A DNA stretch of 64,000 nucleotides from Turbatrix aceti (lineage: Eukaryota; Nematoda; Chromadorea; Rhabditida; Panagrolaimidae): contig OZ017766.1 of assembly GCA_963969345.1 (NCBI GenBank), forward strand, positions 5,332,001 to 5,396,000, written 5' to 3'. Shown one piece after another: positions 1 through 11,507 of the stretch. The position numbers and the translations under genes were made by a program. The first letter of the stretch is position 1. Every line of letters begins with the position of its first letter. The notes below the pieces were generated by a model. That model made no database searches. It worked only from the letters and a program-made list of their open reading frames with translations, and was not told the origin of the DNA.

Positions 1-662
1 TTGTATAATAACACCAGCACAAAAAATAATTACAAAATATGATACGATGTGCAGTAGTCAACGTTTGCACTTAATGTATCCAACAAACAAGACTCCAAAA
101 AATTGTTATGCACTCTTGTAGCCGAGGTTTAAGAGCACTTTTGAGTTTCTAACCCGCCTTATTTTATCACTCATATTATGCATCAAACATGCAAAATGCA
201 AAATGCAAGATATCAATGCCTATGACCGATTAATATTTATTGTTTTGCTGCAGACCTAAACGACCGACCGCTCCGACTCTGACTTGAACATAAGGATTAC
301 GTCTTCAGTCAGATTCCGACGTCAATAAGCTTGCATGGTGAACAATTATATTAGTAATTATTTTTTTTTGTTTTTGCACTACACTGTTCATGGTCAATTG
401 TCCGTATTCTTTTTTTTGTCCCTGCTCACATAATTGATCAAACGTAAAAATAGATTGTAAACAGGGATTATAGAATTACGGTAGCGTGATTCACCGTATG
501 TAAGTCGATTTGGGAAAGTTTTCACATTCGCATAGAGAGTTTGAACTATTGTAACGATGTCTCCGCCTTTATCGCATCCATGAACATAATTTATTTATAA
601 ACATGATTACTAAAAAATTACAATGTTTAGTTTATTTATTTTCGTTGCATGTTAAAGAATTT
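1..662. other. Intergenic, 3' flank of the first receptor gene
   Basis: A/T-rich DNA with no supportable coding region. On the minus strand, AATAAA-type polyadenylation signals lie at about 630-645, within 35 bp after the stop codon of the receptor gene that ends at 663. Nothing else is recognised. Confidence 0.5.
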
Positions 663-1820
663 TTATTGCAAATCTACAGTAACTCGCTGATTGCTGCGAT
701 CATTAAGAACAGATATATGTCGATCATTAACGGATCCCTGATTTGCAAGACCGTGGGTAGAGTGCATCGATGAACTGGTATGCCCCATGCTAACTTTGCC
801 TCGGAAGATGCGCTGAATTAGAAAAACCCTGTATGACTTGATGACGAGTACCGTAAGCAGGGGATTGGCTATCGGCATCCAGCACCACAGAAGGGAGGCA
901 TACATCACCATTCCGGGAACATTGGCATGGAGAAACGTAGCTGAAAGTACTGCAAACGCCGGCAGAAGGCAGATCATGCAGGGTATCACCGCCTGAATGC
1001 AAAGGGTCCTTGAAATCTGTCGATGCATTTCACGGGCTTGCACGGTCATGCTCATGCGCATAATTTTGAAAAACCGCCAAACTTTGTAGTTTGCAGCTAT
1101 CGTAACTGCGTAGGAAAAGAGAACGATACAGTAGCAGTAGATGAAGAGAACTTTCAGAGGCCAATCATCGATGTGCGCGACCAAAAAGTTGGGGATCCCG
1201 GAGTAGTAGTAAGAATCCCGATCGAGTATGACAGCCGCTACTTCCCACATTTCAGGATTCGGCCAGAATACAAAAACACCGCATACTACATAGATAAGTG
1301 CGAGAATTAACGACGGTAAGAGAAGGATTATGTACTGAGATGGCTTTAGTGCTTGTCGCCTGACGATCAGGTAATACCGGTAAACGAAGGGCACCGGAAC
1401 TGATGTCACACTAAAAAACAAATTAAGTTATAATAATTTTAATTACAAATAATTAGAGCACAATTACCTGTACACAAGTCCAAAAATCCACACAAATAAC
1501 AAAAAATCGTTCCACGGCGCTGAAATATTTCCAATCCATCCGTTGAGTATTCCAAAAAAGTATCCATTCTTAGTTTCAAGACTTCCTTTACAAATGGCAT
1601 TTGCAATTGTAAAATAAACATCTATGCAACAATTTTGCAGCAAAATAGGTTTATAGGGTTTCAGACGTATCTTGGTACGGTAGAGTATTAAATATAGTAA
1701 TACACCGTTAAGGACTAATCCTATGACGAAAAATACCGTATCAATGTATTCAATTATTTTTCGGAGATCTATAGCAGGTGAATGCGGGACGATTTTAGAG
1801 ATAGTTGTTGTGTTGTTCAT
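663..1820 (-). CDS. Seven-transmembrane chemoreceptor, Str/Srd-like (copy 1)
   Basis: Two exons: 1820-1468 and 1410-663. The donor is CAG|GTAATT, the acceptor is TTTTTTAG, and the intron is 57 bp. The protein has 366 residues. It shows seven hydrophobic segments: two and part of a third in exon 1 (about 25-115), and the rest in exon 2. The splice joins a Tyr-Ser-Val stretch to Pro-Val-Pro-Phe-Val-Tyr-Arg-Tyr-Tyr, typical of the start of the cytoplasmic loop after TM3 in the nematode Str superfamily. TM7 carries ANPLLTVLVIKSYR, also typical. The cytoplasmic tail is about 60 residues and rich in Ser and Asn. These receptors act in chemosensory cilia through G proteins; ligand unknown. The start Met at 1820 is the first in the open exon. 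The next gene upstream is a close duplicate. Exact subfamily (Srd, Str, Srj) is not certain. Confidence 0.85.
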
Positions 1821-1949
1821 TTTGATAGAAAAAAATATTAAAAAAGAGGAAAAGTGAAACTTAAATATACATACAATTTACCGTTAATGGGAGCAAACCG
1901 GTCAACAAACAGGATAAAAATGAGCAATTTTGTTTAATTACAAGAATTT

Positions 1950-2092
1950 TTAATATTTTTCTTGTCAGAAACAAATTAGGAAATACTGTGTAACTTTTTG
2001 TTCTCTGATGTGAAAAAAAAAGAAAATGGAACACGTGAATGCGCATGTTTTACAAATACTATGTATGTAAAAGACACCATAATGCAAAGTAC
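1950..2092 (-). promoter_or_regulatory. Duplicated upstream block, receptor copy 1
   Basis: Upstream of receptor copy 1. It matches the block at about 3612-3735 upstream of copy 2 in order: CAAGAATT, ACAAATTAGGAAA-ACTGTGT, a T/A-rich spacer, CACxTGAATGC and GTAAAAGACACCATAAT (copy 1) or AGTAAAGACACCATAAT (copy 2). The E-box-like CACGTG in copy 1 is CACTTG in copy 2. It is either a shared promoter or simply the outer part of the duplicated unit. Confidence 0.5.
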
Positions 2093-2292
2093 ATAAGCGC
2101 ACTTACCGGAGTTCAGAGGATCATCATCTGTAGGTGTCTGCTTAAGCATGATTTTGTGTGTATACATCATTTACGTCATCTTTGAGTTTTGCTCGCGCTC
2201 TGTTTCCTTTACCCAGTGGTTGAGTCTCGTTCAAAAAAACGTTGACATTTACTTATTTTTGCAACGTATTTTTAAAAAACAATTTTAAAAAA

Positions 2293-3496
2293 TCATTGGA
2301 GATCTACAGTAATTCGGGGATTGGTACGAGCAGTGATCACCGATATATGTCTGTTGTACTTTCCATTAACAGATCCCTGATTCGCTTGAACGGTGTGTAC
2401 AGATGAACTGTTACGGCCCAAGTTTACTTTTCTCCGGATAATACACTGGAACAGAAAAATCCGGTATGACTTGATGACGAGCATCGTAAGCAGAGGATTG
2501 GCTATCGGCATCCAGCACCACAAAAGCGAGGCGTACATTACCATTCCGGGAATATTGGCATGAAGAAACGTAACTGATAAAACTGAAAAAGCCGGCAGAA
2601 GACAGATCGTGCACGGCACAACTGCCTGTATGCAGAGGGTCCTTGAGATCTGCCGATGCATTTCACGGGCTTGCGCGGTCATACACATTCGCATAATTTT
2701 GAAAAACCGCCAGACTTTGTAGTTTGCAGCTATCGTAACTGCGTAGGAAAAGATGACGATACTGTAGCAGTAGATGAAGAGCAATTTCAGAGGCCATTCA
2801 CTGATATGTGCGACTACAAAGTTCGGAATTCCAGCGTAGTAATATGGATCTTGAGCGAGCAACACGGCCGCTACTTTCCACTCTTCGGGATCCGGCCAGA
2901 ATACCCATGCGCCCCATATTGTGTAAATGAGTGCAAGAATCAATGAAGGTAAGAGGAGGATGATGTACTGAGATGGCTTTAGTGTTTGTCGCCTGACGAT
3001 CAGGTAGTACCGGTAGACAAAGGGTACCGGAACTTTTGTTACACTTGAAAAACAAATTTCGAATTAAACTTTTTTTAAATTTGTTTAATTAATATTTTTT
3101 ATTCATTTTAAAATTTAAAATTATACATTTAGAGCTTTCTTACCTGTATACAAGCCCAAAAATCCAAATGAAAGTCACAATATTATTCCACGGCGCTGAA
3201 ATATATCCAATCCATCCGTTCAGTATGCCAAAAAAGTATCCATTTTTCGTTTCAAGATTTCCTTTACAAACGCCATTTACAATTGTAAAAAATGTATCAA
3301 CACAAAAATTTTGCATCAAAATGGGTTGATACGGTTTCAGGCGCATTTTGGTACGGTAGAGTATCAAATATAACAGTATACTGTTGAGGAATATTCCTAC
3401 GATAAAACACATCGTATCGATGTATTCCATTATTTTTCGGAGATCTATGGCAGGTAGATTCGGAGGCATCGGGGACAACGTTGTTGTGTAGTTCAT
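2293..3496 (-). CDS. Seven-transmembrane chemoreceptor, Str/Srd-like (copy 2)
   Basis: Two exons: 3496-3144 and 3043-2293. The intron of 100 bp sits at exactly the same codon as in the receptor at 663-1820. The protein has 367 residues. It keeps the same seven hydrophobic segments, the PVPFVYRYYLIVRR loop and the ANPLLTMLVIKSYR end of TM7. Most substitutions against copy 1 are conservative, in the N-terminus, the second extracellular loop and the cytoplasmic tail. This is the pattern of a recent tandem duplication kept under selection. The gap to the ATG of copy 1 is 472 bp. Both genes probably have their own promoter, because upstream DNA is duplicated as well. Both reading frames are intact. 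Confidence 0.85.
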
Positions 3497-3611
3497 ATCG
3501 GCACCTTAAAACAATGTTGAGAAGGTGATCCGAAATGAAATCTCTAATCAACTGCGTAAGTTCATTAGTGCAAATAGGCCAAAACCATATAAAATGCACA
3601 ATTTTAGATAA

Positions 3612-3735
3612 TTACAAGAATTCATGTCATTACTTTCGCAAACGCGCAAACAAATTAGGAAAAACTGTGTGTGCTTTGATGTAAAAATGAAAAACACTTG
3701 AATGCACATTTTTTTTATCAGTAAAGACACCATAA
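3612..3735 (-). promoter_or_regulatory. Duplicated upstream block, receptor copy 2
   Basis: Counterpart of the block at 1950-2092. Short conserved words keep the same order and spacing, while the DNA between them has diverged. This suggests that the duplication unit included the promoter. Confidence 0.5.
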
Positions 3736-3739
3736 TATA

Positions 3740-4499
3740 TATATATTACCTTGTAGTATGGTTGCAAAATGGATATGGGATTTCGGGGTACATTTTAGGG
3801 ATGTTGCGTAAATTCTGTTAAATTCAGAGTTTGAAAATTTTGGATTTTTTAAACGAATTTACGGATTACCGATTTTGTCATTCGTGTATAATAAATAATC
3901 AGTGATCCAATTTCCTGATTTATCGGATTTGGTGTTCGGATCATGGATCAAATAAATATCCGATCTGTTAAAAAAAACATGATTACAGGCGAAAATTCTG
4001 TTTCAGGGTAGGTATTTATGAACAAAAACTTTGGAAAGACATGACACTCTGCACTTATAATCAAAAACAAGTAGCCCAGGGGGTGCAAACGAGATTGAAC
4101 TCAACTATGACCTTTCCCTGCGTAAGCATCAGACTAATTTGTTAGTACTCGGTTCAACGAACTGACAAATTGCACTAATATGTATATTTCAAGGAAACGG
4201 TGGCACTAAGAACGCGCGTTCTTTGGAAACCTAATAACAGGTAAAAAACACATCGGTAATAAATATTGTTTTTGTTATCGTGTGTTTTCCCAAAGTTCCG
4301 GATACACTAAAATTTTTTTTTTGTCATGTTTCAATTTTTTTGTTGTAAAAAAATCCCGCATGCACCTCTTTCAACATTCTAAAATCCTGGTTTATAGGAA
4401 AAACTCAAAAACCTCTACACCACAGAAAGAAGGCATGCAGAAGTCGGAGATCCTCACGCAGCACGCACCAGTACCACCTGGACGCCATCACCGTTGCCA
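3740..4499. other. Non-coding gap after the tuberin-like gene
   Basis: A/T-rich DNA without a convincing exon on either strand. This is where the missing C-terminal half of tuberin would be expected on the minus strand. A minus-strand frame of about 37 codons (roughly 4400-4510), different from the predicted last exon, is weakly Leu-rich and could be a decayed continuation. Confidence 0.4.
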
Positions 4500-7400
4500 T
4501 TAACGCCGATGTGAACCGTCAAAGCTACGATCAATCACTTGTAGACAGGGAAAGAGGCTGTTTAGGCATCGAGCTGAAAGACAATTTTTTTAATTTCTAA
4601 ATAAACAATTTTCGCAGGTAAAACCTACGAGGTATTTGTGAATGAGTGGATTCCGAGAGTAATTGACCAGGCAGGAGATCACCGGGTAGTAAAAGCGTTG
4701 AAATTCATCATCATCGCATTCAGCTCCGAAAACGCCATCGGAAAAACGAGTTTTGAGAAGCAGAATATTTTCGACCAGTTTTCCGGTGTCCGTTGTATCG
4801 GCCGTGTTGACCAGCGTTTGGTGATCCAGGGCCAGCTTGAGGCGGGTCAGGGCTGAGCGCACCACGATCCAGCTGACAAAAAAACAAATAACGTTTAAAA
4901 AAAAAATTAAAACCACCCACCTTTTTTCCATACTCAAAACGGCATTGACGACACCGCAAATTGGTTGCCACGAAAATTGGCTCGACCCTTTTGCGTCTCT
5001 CGACACGACAATTTGATAGTTGGTAACAGTTTTCGTCACGAGACCACTACCATCGTTGACGACGGCCCAGACGAGGTTTTCGGTGGGCAGACTGATGTGG
5101 AACGCGAGCAGGCTGTTGATAGCGTGCGTCCGAGCTTCGACGCCATCCAGGTTATCAAATCCGAGCTCGTACTGAACGTGGACGTGATCGGCAAGAAGCC
5201 TAACCACCCGGTTGAGAATTTTTCCATCAAAAAATTCAAATTGTTGGTCGATGAAGTGGTAAATGCTCTGGGAGAGTGCCTGACCGCCTCCGAAGGAGAC
5301 TGTAATTCAAAAATGCTCAAAAATGTTTTAAAATATTCAAAAATAATAAAACTCACACAAAATGCCGACATTTTGGTTCAAAATGTTGTCAATTTCGTCT
5401 GCGATGACGTAGAAAAGTTCCTCGGCTGCCATGTACGGACGAATACGGTACGTACGTATGCACTCGGCGGCGGCGGTGATAATCGCAAGCTTGATGTCAT
5501 CGGACGGCTCCCGGGAGTACTGTCTTGCAAAGTGAAACACAAAATCGCGAATTATGGGTTCCTCGTAGACGACGTTGTACTGTCGGTAGATTTTTGTAAT
5601 CGTTTCCACGCCGGCCTGACGGACTCGAGTGGATGACTGCTCGGCAGGGTCGATCAGGTGTTCCAGGAAGTCGCGGAGTTCTGCCACGAATGATGCGTTG
5701 AAGGGTATTATTGTCTGAAAATGTTTTTTGGGGTAAAATGACGAAAAAATAGGTTTTTGAAGCATGAAAAGACAATTTTGGCCTAAAAAGTGCCTTATTA
5801 GGCCAAAATTTATTTTTTAGGCCAAAGTTTGTTTTTACAATTTTGGCCTAAAAAGTGCCATAAAAACATACCTCAATTTTGTGCTGAAGCAATCTCAAAA
5901 GTGCATCTTCGGATTGAAAAAAACACGTCGCTTCAACCATTCTGTAGTACCGGTCGTCAAAGCCCTTGAAGTATCCCTTGAGGTAGAGTTCTTCGAGTCT
6001 GTCAGATGCATCTTTGATTTTTAGACGTATTTGGAGGTCTTCCTTCGTGTCCTAAAATTTAAAAAAAAATTTAAAAAATCAGCGGGTAAGAAAAAAACTG
6101 ACGTCAACACGGACAACATTTTCCAACAAATCAAAAACGCCAATCCAAGACGCGAAATCAAGGGTATCGACGTGACGATTGATAATGCAGTTGATCGACT
6201 GGACAACTTCCATGCAGACAGCCTTGTCAACACCCGTCGCTTCGACCATGAATGGCACGATGGAGGAAAGGAAAATGTCGAGATCTTTGATTCGCTGAAA
6301 TTCAAGTGTCCAGTTTTTACCTTTTTTTGCGAAAAAAAATTTTTTGAACAAAAATATTATTTTTTTACCTCACAATAAAAAAAATTTCTTTCGCAAAAAA
6401 ATTGATTAATTTGATCCCAAAATTCTACAAAAAATAAGAAAAAAATTTCAAAAAAAAAATCCAAAAAAAAAAAATTTTTCATGAAAATTTAATTAATTTG
6501 ACTCCAAAAAACACCAAAAAAATTTGTTTCAATACAAAAGAAATTTTTTTATTCCAAAAACGCACAAAAAAATTAGAAATTAAAAAAAAAACCAACCTCG
6601 CTGCCCCAGACAGCCATAGTGTACAGAAAGACGGCACCCCTGCACAGGTGAACGACGGTATGCTGCGGGGCATCGGCAAAGATGGTAATCGAGATGGATC
6701 TCGACATGACCTTCTGCAGGATGCGAATCGTCGAACTCGCATAGTTGTGTACAAATGCGAGTCTGACAATGGCCCAGCAGTCGTCGTAGTACATCTTGTG
6801 GGTCGTCATGATGCACATCGTCACGATGATGTCTTTGAGAACATTTTTCGGAATAAAGGATGACGTAACGATGATTTTGAGCACCTCAAGGGCAGGTCGA
6901 ACGGCCGATTTGACGCCTTTGAGGCAGCGTCGGCACAGGTAGATGACAATGTGTTTGAGGTCGTTTGCAGAGATGAAGTGAGCGTAGGTTGAGATGAAAT
7001 TCCCGGTGAAGGTGATTACCTGGAAAAAAAATTGGGGAAAAGTAAAAAAAATTGGTTAAAAATATTTTTTTAGGGTTAAAATGTATAAAAAAGGGTCAAA
7101 ACAGGCACAAACCTTGGATTCGAGTGGAGATTCTTCGCTGACGTTAAAAACGTTAAAATACCGGCAGATGACGGGTGCCACGGCATCTTGAAAGGGAGTA
7201 CACTTTTTGCCATTTTCAGTCAGCTGAACAATCCACTCGAAAACCGCAACGTGGCATTGGAGTGATTTTATACGGTTAAAGACGGTCATTCGGAGCCCAT
7301 CTCCTGGCTCGTGCTGTTGAAACTGGCAAACGAACGTCATAAAGTCGGTAAACGCGGCCGAAAACGTCGGATTCGTCATCATGTCTTCGGTTTCGCGAAA

Positions 7401-7866
7401 AATGGCCTCCAGCGTTGGTCCGGAGATGTTTCGGTACTTTTCTATCGACTGAAATTGTGAAATTGTCCGAATAAGCCTAAAAAATGGTCAGATGGGGTCA
7501 CGAACTCACATTTCTTGAGGCGATGAGCGCCTTGAGTCTGACGTCATCCGGAGCACTCTTGGCGAGGTTTTTCAACACATTGCCAGCGATGGCAGATTCC
7601 AGAGGACTGTTCGGCGTCGACGGTGCACCTCGGGATTGATCGTTGTTGCTGCCACTCGAGCCATTGGATGCCGTCGATGTTTCACGGTATCGAAAGAAAA
7701 AATCGATAAAAGACGTTGTTGTGTCAAAATCCTGGATGCCATCGGTGGTATCATCGGTGCCACCACCGCCACCGCCACCACCACCGCCACCGCCGACAGC
7801 AGGTGGAGGAGGAGAGCCATCGGTGCCAGGCCAAAACCCAAACCGTCCACTGGATCTACGATTCAT
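4500..7866 (-). CDS. Tuberin-like protein, N-terminal half only (no RapGAP domain)
   Basis: Nine exons join in frame: 7866-7510, 7448-7113, 7019-6597, 6294-6103, 6051-5872, 5714-5357, 5299-4921, 4872-4625, 4573-4500, giving 848 residues. Animal tuberin is about 1,800. Exon 1 holds a long Gly run and low-complexity Ser. The later exons follow the helical repeat region of TSC2 in order. The best landmark is the end of exon 3, where a Cys-Trp segment is followed by RGAVF and Ala-Val-Trp-Gly, as in tuberin. Exon 5 (Leu-Glu-Glu-Leu then Asp-Arg-Tyr-Tyr) also aligns. Tuberin pairs with hamartin and uses its C-terminal GAP to switch off Rheb upstream of TORC1. No GAP exon is seen downstream, and the frame stops at TAA (4500-4502). 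The product could be a scaffold, a decaying gene or the result of a rearrangement. Exons 1-8 are well supported; exon 9 is less so. Confidence 0.72.
5768..5862. repeat. Inverted and direct repeat in tuberin-like intron 5
   Basis: ACAATTTTGGCCTAAAAAGTGCC occurs at about 5771 and again at about 5838. Between them lie the inverted forms TTAGGCCAAAATT and TTTAGGCCAAAGTTTG. The intron RNA could fold into alternative hairpins. It does not extend into either exon. Confidence 0.6.
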
Positions 7867-8653
7867 GATACTTCCACTAGCGCTGAGAGAAGAATCTCAG
7901 GAAAAGAAGAGATGAGAAATCCAGACAATGTTGAGAAATATCAACACTCTTCTGACTGTCGGATGATTTCTCTGTCAGCTAGGGTGTAACATTCTCACAC
8001 TGATCGGTTATTCTGCAAAAAACAGAAGAAAAAGAAAGACAAATATGGTAAACACGTAAGTATACATGAACGACAAACACCACAGCGGCACGAACGGTAA
8101 TAAAAAACTACTGTTTTTTTTTTGCAATAAAAAAGGGGGTCGGGCAAAGTGGTCTCGACTGGAAAATTTATTGGTATACGCGATTTTGTGATCGTAGCCT
8201 ACATGGATAACATTTTGGGGTCATCAAAACGTTATCAGAAAACTTGTTTTCTCAATGATGCGCCACAAGGGGGGGGACTCTCACAACGAAAACCATACTA
8301 CAACAATTTTATCCGATCGGGCCTAAAATGAAAATCAAAATCGCAAACACGTCAAGAACAATACTACCGTCATCAGACCAACAACAGCTTCAGTCTCGCG
8401 AGAGTGCCCCATGGATCAGCAAACGACGATCATTTATACAACAAAACAGGCTAATTTTTGAACTGACAAACGCACACGCTTTTTCGAGAACGTCGTGTTT
8501 TTTGAGTCTCTTTTCTGCGTGTTCGTTGACTGATAACGACGCATGCTGCTTGCAGGTTAGTATGCATACCAATCGTTTTTTGTTTTTTTTTCTGTTTTAT
8601 TACTCGTATTTTGCAAAAATATTACGTCTAATGTTACTTTTTTTCCAAAATGT
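7867..8653. other. Intergenic between CSA and the tuberin-like gene
   Basis: 787 bp without a supportable gene. It must hold the 3' end of the CSA transcript and the promoter of the tuberin-like gene, both on the minus strand. Short open frames here have neither splice context nor recognisable sequence. Confidence 0.45.
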
Positions 8654-10312
8654 TCAAAAATCGTCATCAGATGACCAGTTGTCTTGATCGGCTTGTTCTT
8701 CGGGTTCGCCGACGACGGAGATGGTGTGGAACGGTGAATATGCGCAGCAGAATCCGCTTTCACAGATGCAGAATATCTAAAAAGGTTGTAAAATTGGCAG
8801 TTACTTATGTACTTTATTTTGAATGTTATTCCTAACCGCGAAAAAACCTGTTACGTTTTTACTGTACTTTGATCGATATTTTTCAACGTTTTTTAGGTTG
8901 TCTTACCACGAACATTTTTTATCATCCGTTTTCCCGTATTTTTGCCCTTTTCTTCTCCCAACTGACCTGCTGATACTTTAACCTGTGATCCATTGAAGCA
9001 ACACTTCCAGGTAACTGCGTTTTGACGTCAACTTCGATGTAATTTGCCTCGCAGACTTCTTTTGTAATCACGGGGCCAATTTGTCTGAGTTTGAACTGAT
9101 TTTTGTCGGGTAGGAGAACAAAGCATCGGCTTTCTTCTTGAAAAATTGTTGGCGTACACCTGACGCCTCCATTTTTGTGTCCAAAATACTGTCGGTCGTA
9201 GAAGGGAATCTCGCTGTCGATATCGAAGCAGCAAAGTTCGTAGGACGAATCCGAGATCAGGTATTGTCCATTGGGTGAGAATTTGCAGTGATTACCCGAA
9301 TGCAGGGTCCGCTTGGCATGGGTATCGTTGTACTGTAGAAGGGGAATTCGACAATTTCGGATATCAAAAATTGCATGAGAATTTTTTTTATCGGAAATTG
9401 CGATTTGAAAGGGCTTGTGGGGATGCCAATCCACGGACATGGCATTGTGGGATGGCCACTGGACTCGCATGATTGTATCACCGCTTCTGAAGGTATTTCA
9501 GGTGATATAAACAGGTTTTAAACTGGGAAACAGTCTGTGAGCCGGTTTTACAAAAGGGAAAGTCCGACACGGAAATTTTTAATTTTTACACGTAAATCGG
9601 CTCTAAAATGCGTCAAACTTACGTCAAGTCAGCAATTTTGACTTCAGGACAACCGAGTGCAACTGCCAATCGATTTTCGCCCGTCGTATTCCATGAGATC
9701 GAATGAACGTAATTATGCTGACCAAAATAAAACGTTTCTACGACTTCCGGGCCTTCGGTATCCCAAATCTACAAAAAAATGTATTTTTCAAAATTTTTTA
9801 TCCCAAAAAATAATTTTTATCATACTTTGACTGTCCGATCCGCAGCCGTGGAAGCAAAAACAGAGTCTTCGGTTCCGTAGAACGCGATTTGGTCAATCAT
9901 GCCCACGTGGCCGAAGGTAGCAGGACTAGTTCGACCGCATTCGACGGCCTTGAAGCAGTTTTTGGGATCTTGCTGCACTCTCGTCAAATCGAGGATTATC
10001 ATTTTTCCGTACTTTGTACCCATGACCATGACCCGGCCTTCCGACCTGTCGATTGCCAATGTCGAGTATCGCACGGGGGGAAATTTGAAGGAAGGATCGA
10101 AATCCAGGGATTCGAGATTCTTGATCATCAACGATTGCTTGAATCGTGGATGACAGTCACCGAAACTGGTAAAAAATGATCGATCGTAATTTTGGGTAAA
10201 CATTTAGCACAAAAACATACCGCCTACGATACTTTTGATGCAGGTTAGCAAAGCCCATCACTGCGATATCCCGGCTCAGAGGGGCGAGTCGAGCGTTTCG
10301 GACGAAGAACAT
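8654..10312 (-). CDS. ERCC8: CSA/ERCC8-like WD40 DNA repair protein
   Basis: Five exons: 10312-10221, 10165-9826, 9768-9623, 9486-8967, 8776-8654, giving 406 residues against about 396 in vertebrate CSA. The frame is kept across all four introns. WD repeats run from about residue 55 to 365. Recognisable units include a GHVGMIDQIAFYG segment followed by TAADRTVKIWDT, and an FSPNGQYLISDS repeat. The last exon ends in an acidic DNWSSDDDF, like the acidic Trp-Ser-Ser-Asp tail of CSA. CSA is the substrate receptor of a CUL4-DDB1 ubiquitin ligase that acts in transcription-coupled repair of stalled RNA polymerase II. An open frame runs past the exon 4 donor (CAG|GTCAGT) to 8922 and would give a false stop; splicing to 8776 restores the expected C-terminus. 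The start is the first Met compatible with the family length. Confidence 0.88.
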
Positions 10313-10518
10313 GTCCTCAAGGGAGCTCCTCCTCCATCGCCCTATTTTAAATAATATTTAGCGACTAACAAAAAACTGTGATAAACATGCAAATGGGTAT
10401 AAGCCATTGTCAAATTGATATATCGTAACTCCAATGTTAGTTAAAAAAATCGTAATTCACTTTACCCGCGTCAAATACAACCAGAAAACTGACAAAACCA
10501 AAAACAAACAAAAAAATT

Positions 10519-11507
10519 TCACTCAAAAGTACGATTACGATGCCTCCAAGATTGAACGTACGGAAAAAAGTCGGTAAAGACGTCACCAAAATAGGTTATT
10601 GAACTGATCATTTCAAAGTAATAAGCCACCATATTCTGAAAAACGAGTAACGTTCAACGAAAAAGACTCTCGACTGGAAAATTGAACAACGATACTGAAT
10701 TACGGTATTTTTGTCTTGAAAACGTTATTTTGCAATAAAATGAAAAACAAAACATTACTTTTAGGCCAACCGAAACCGAAATCCTACCGTATAACAGATA
10801 ATATCGTAACTTACCCATATAATTTCTTCTTTCTGTTCCAATGGCATTTTTTTCACCTTATCCTGTTCAACTCGATATTCCAGATTCTGCCGAATGTTCC
10901 GTGACATGTTTTTGAGCGTGTAGTAACGATCGGTGACAGCCCAATGGTTACGGCAGAGTGTGAACTGAAAAATATGGAAAATTATGCAATTACACCACTT
11001 TGCGAAAATATTACATACCGACTTTGTCATTTTGTTGTGCTTGAATGTGGTAAAAATTCTAATACAGCTACTCGCTGTCGGACAACTGTCGAAACAACAC
11101 CGATCCTTATCTTTATCCCAACGCTCAAAAGTTCGACTTTTGTACGAAAGCGCGCAGATCAAGTCGATAGAAAAAGTTAGGCAATCAGCGATGATTTTTA
11201 GAATGACTTTGAGCTGTTTGTCCAGAGATTGGGATTTTTTTTGTTGACCTAAGAAAATTTTATTGAACATCAGTTTTTGGATCGGAAACAAAAAAACTCA
11301 CGGGAATCAGGTTTATCAGGAATGAATCCTGCTTCATAGGCCAGGATTCGGACGTGGGCCGTCAGAGCGTCCTGCAGATCACTGCCCTTCCACATCAGAA
11401 TTTGCTAAAAATCGGAGAAAAAAAATTTTAGCAAAAAAACAACAAAAACAAACCTCGTTGGCTGAAGCCACCATTGAAAGCTGTTTTTTGGTCACAAACA
11501 TCGTCAT
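10519..11507 (-). CDS. Unrecognised 217-residue protein upstream of CSA
   Basis: Five exons join without a frameshift: 11507-11454, 11404-11302, 11248-11019, 10964-10815, 10635-10519 (stop TGA). All have GT-AG borders, and acceptors end TTTTTAG, TTCTTAG or TTTTCAG. The protein is mostly helical in pattern. It has a Cys-rich middle around residues 90-110, a basic and acidic stretch (KVKKMPLEQKEE) and a Tyr/Phe-rich C-terminus, with no signal peptide. I do not recognise a family. A weak resemblance to small peroxisomal PEX11-type proteins was considered but is not convincing. The CSA start lies 206 bp downstream on the same strand, which fits a nematode operon with this gene first. The start Met is uncertain because an upstream in-frame Met exists at 11609. 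Confidence 0.6.

Noticed and set aside
7572..7989. Plus-strand frames with poly-Pro or poly-Thr opposite the tuberin-like first exon
   Set aside because: They are antisense readings of the Gly-run exon, and the minus-strand frame joins the conserved exons in phase.
8922..8966. Stop codon at 8922 as the end of CSA
   Set aside because: A CAG|GTCAGT donor at 8967 and a last exon at 8776-8654 restore the expected length and the acidic CSA C-terminus.
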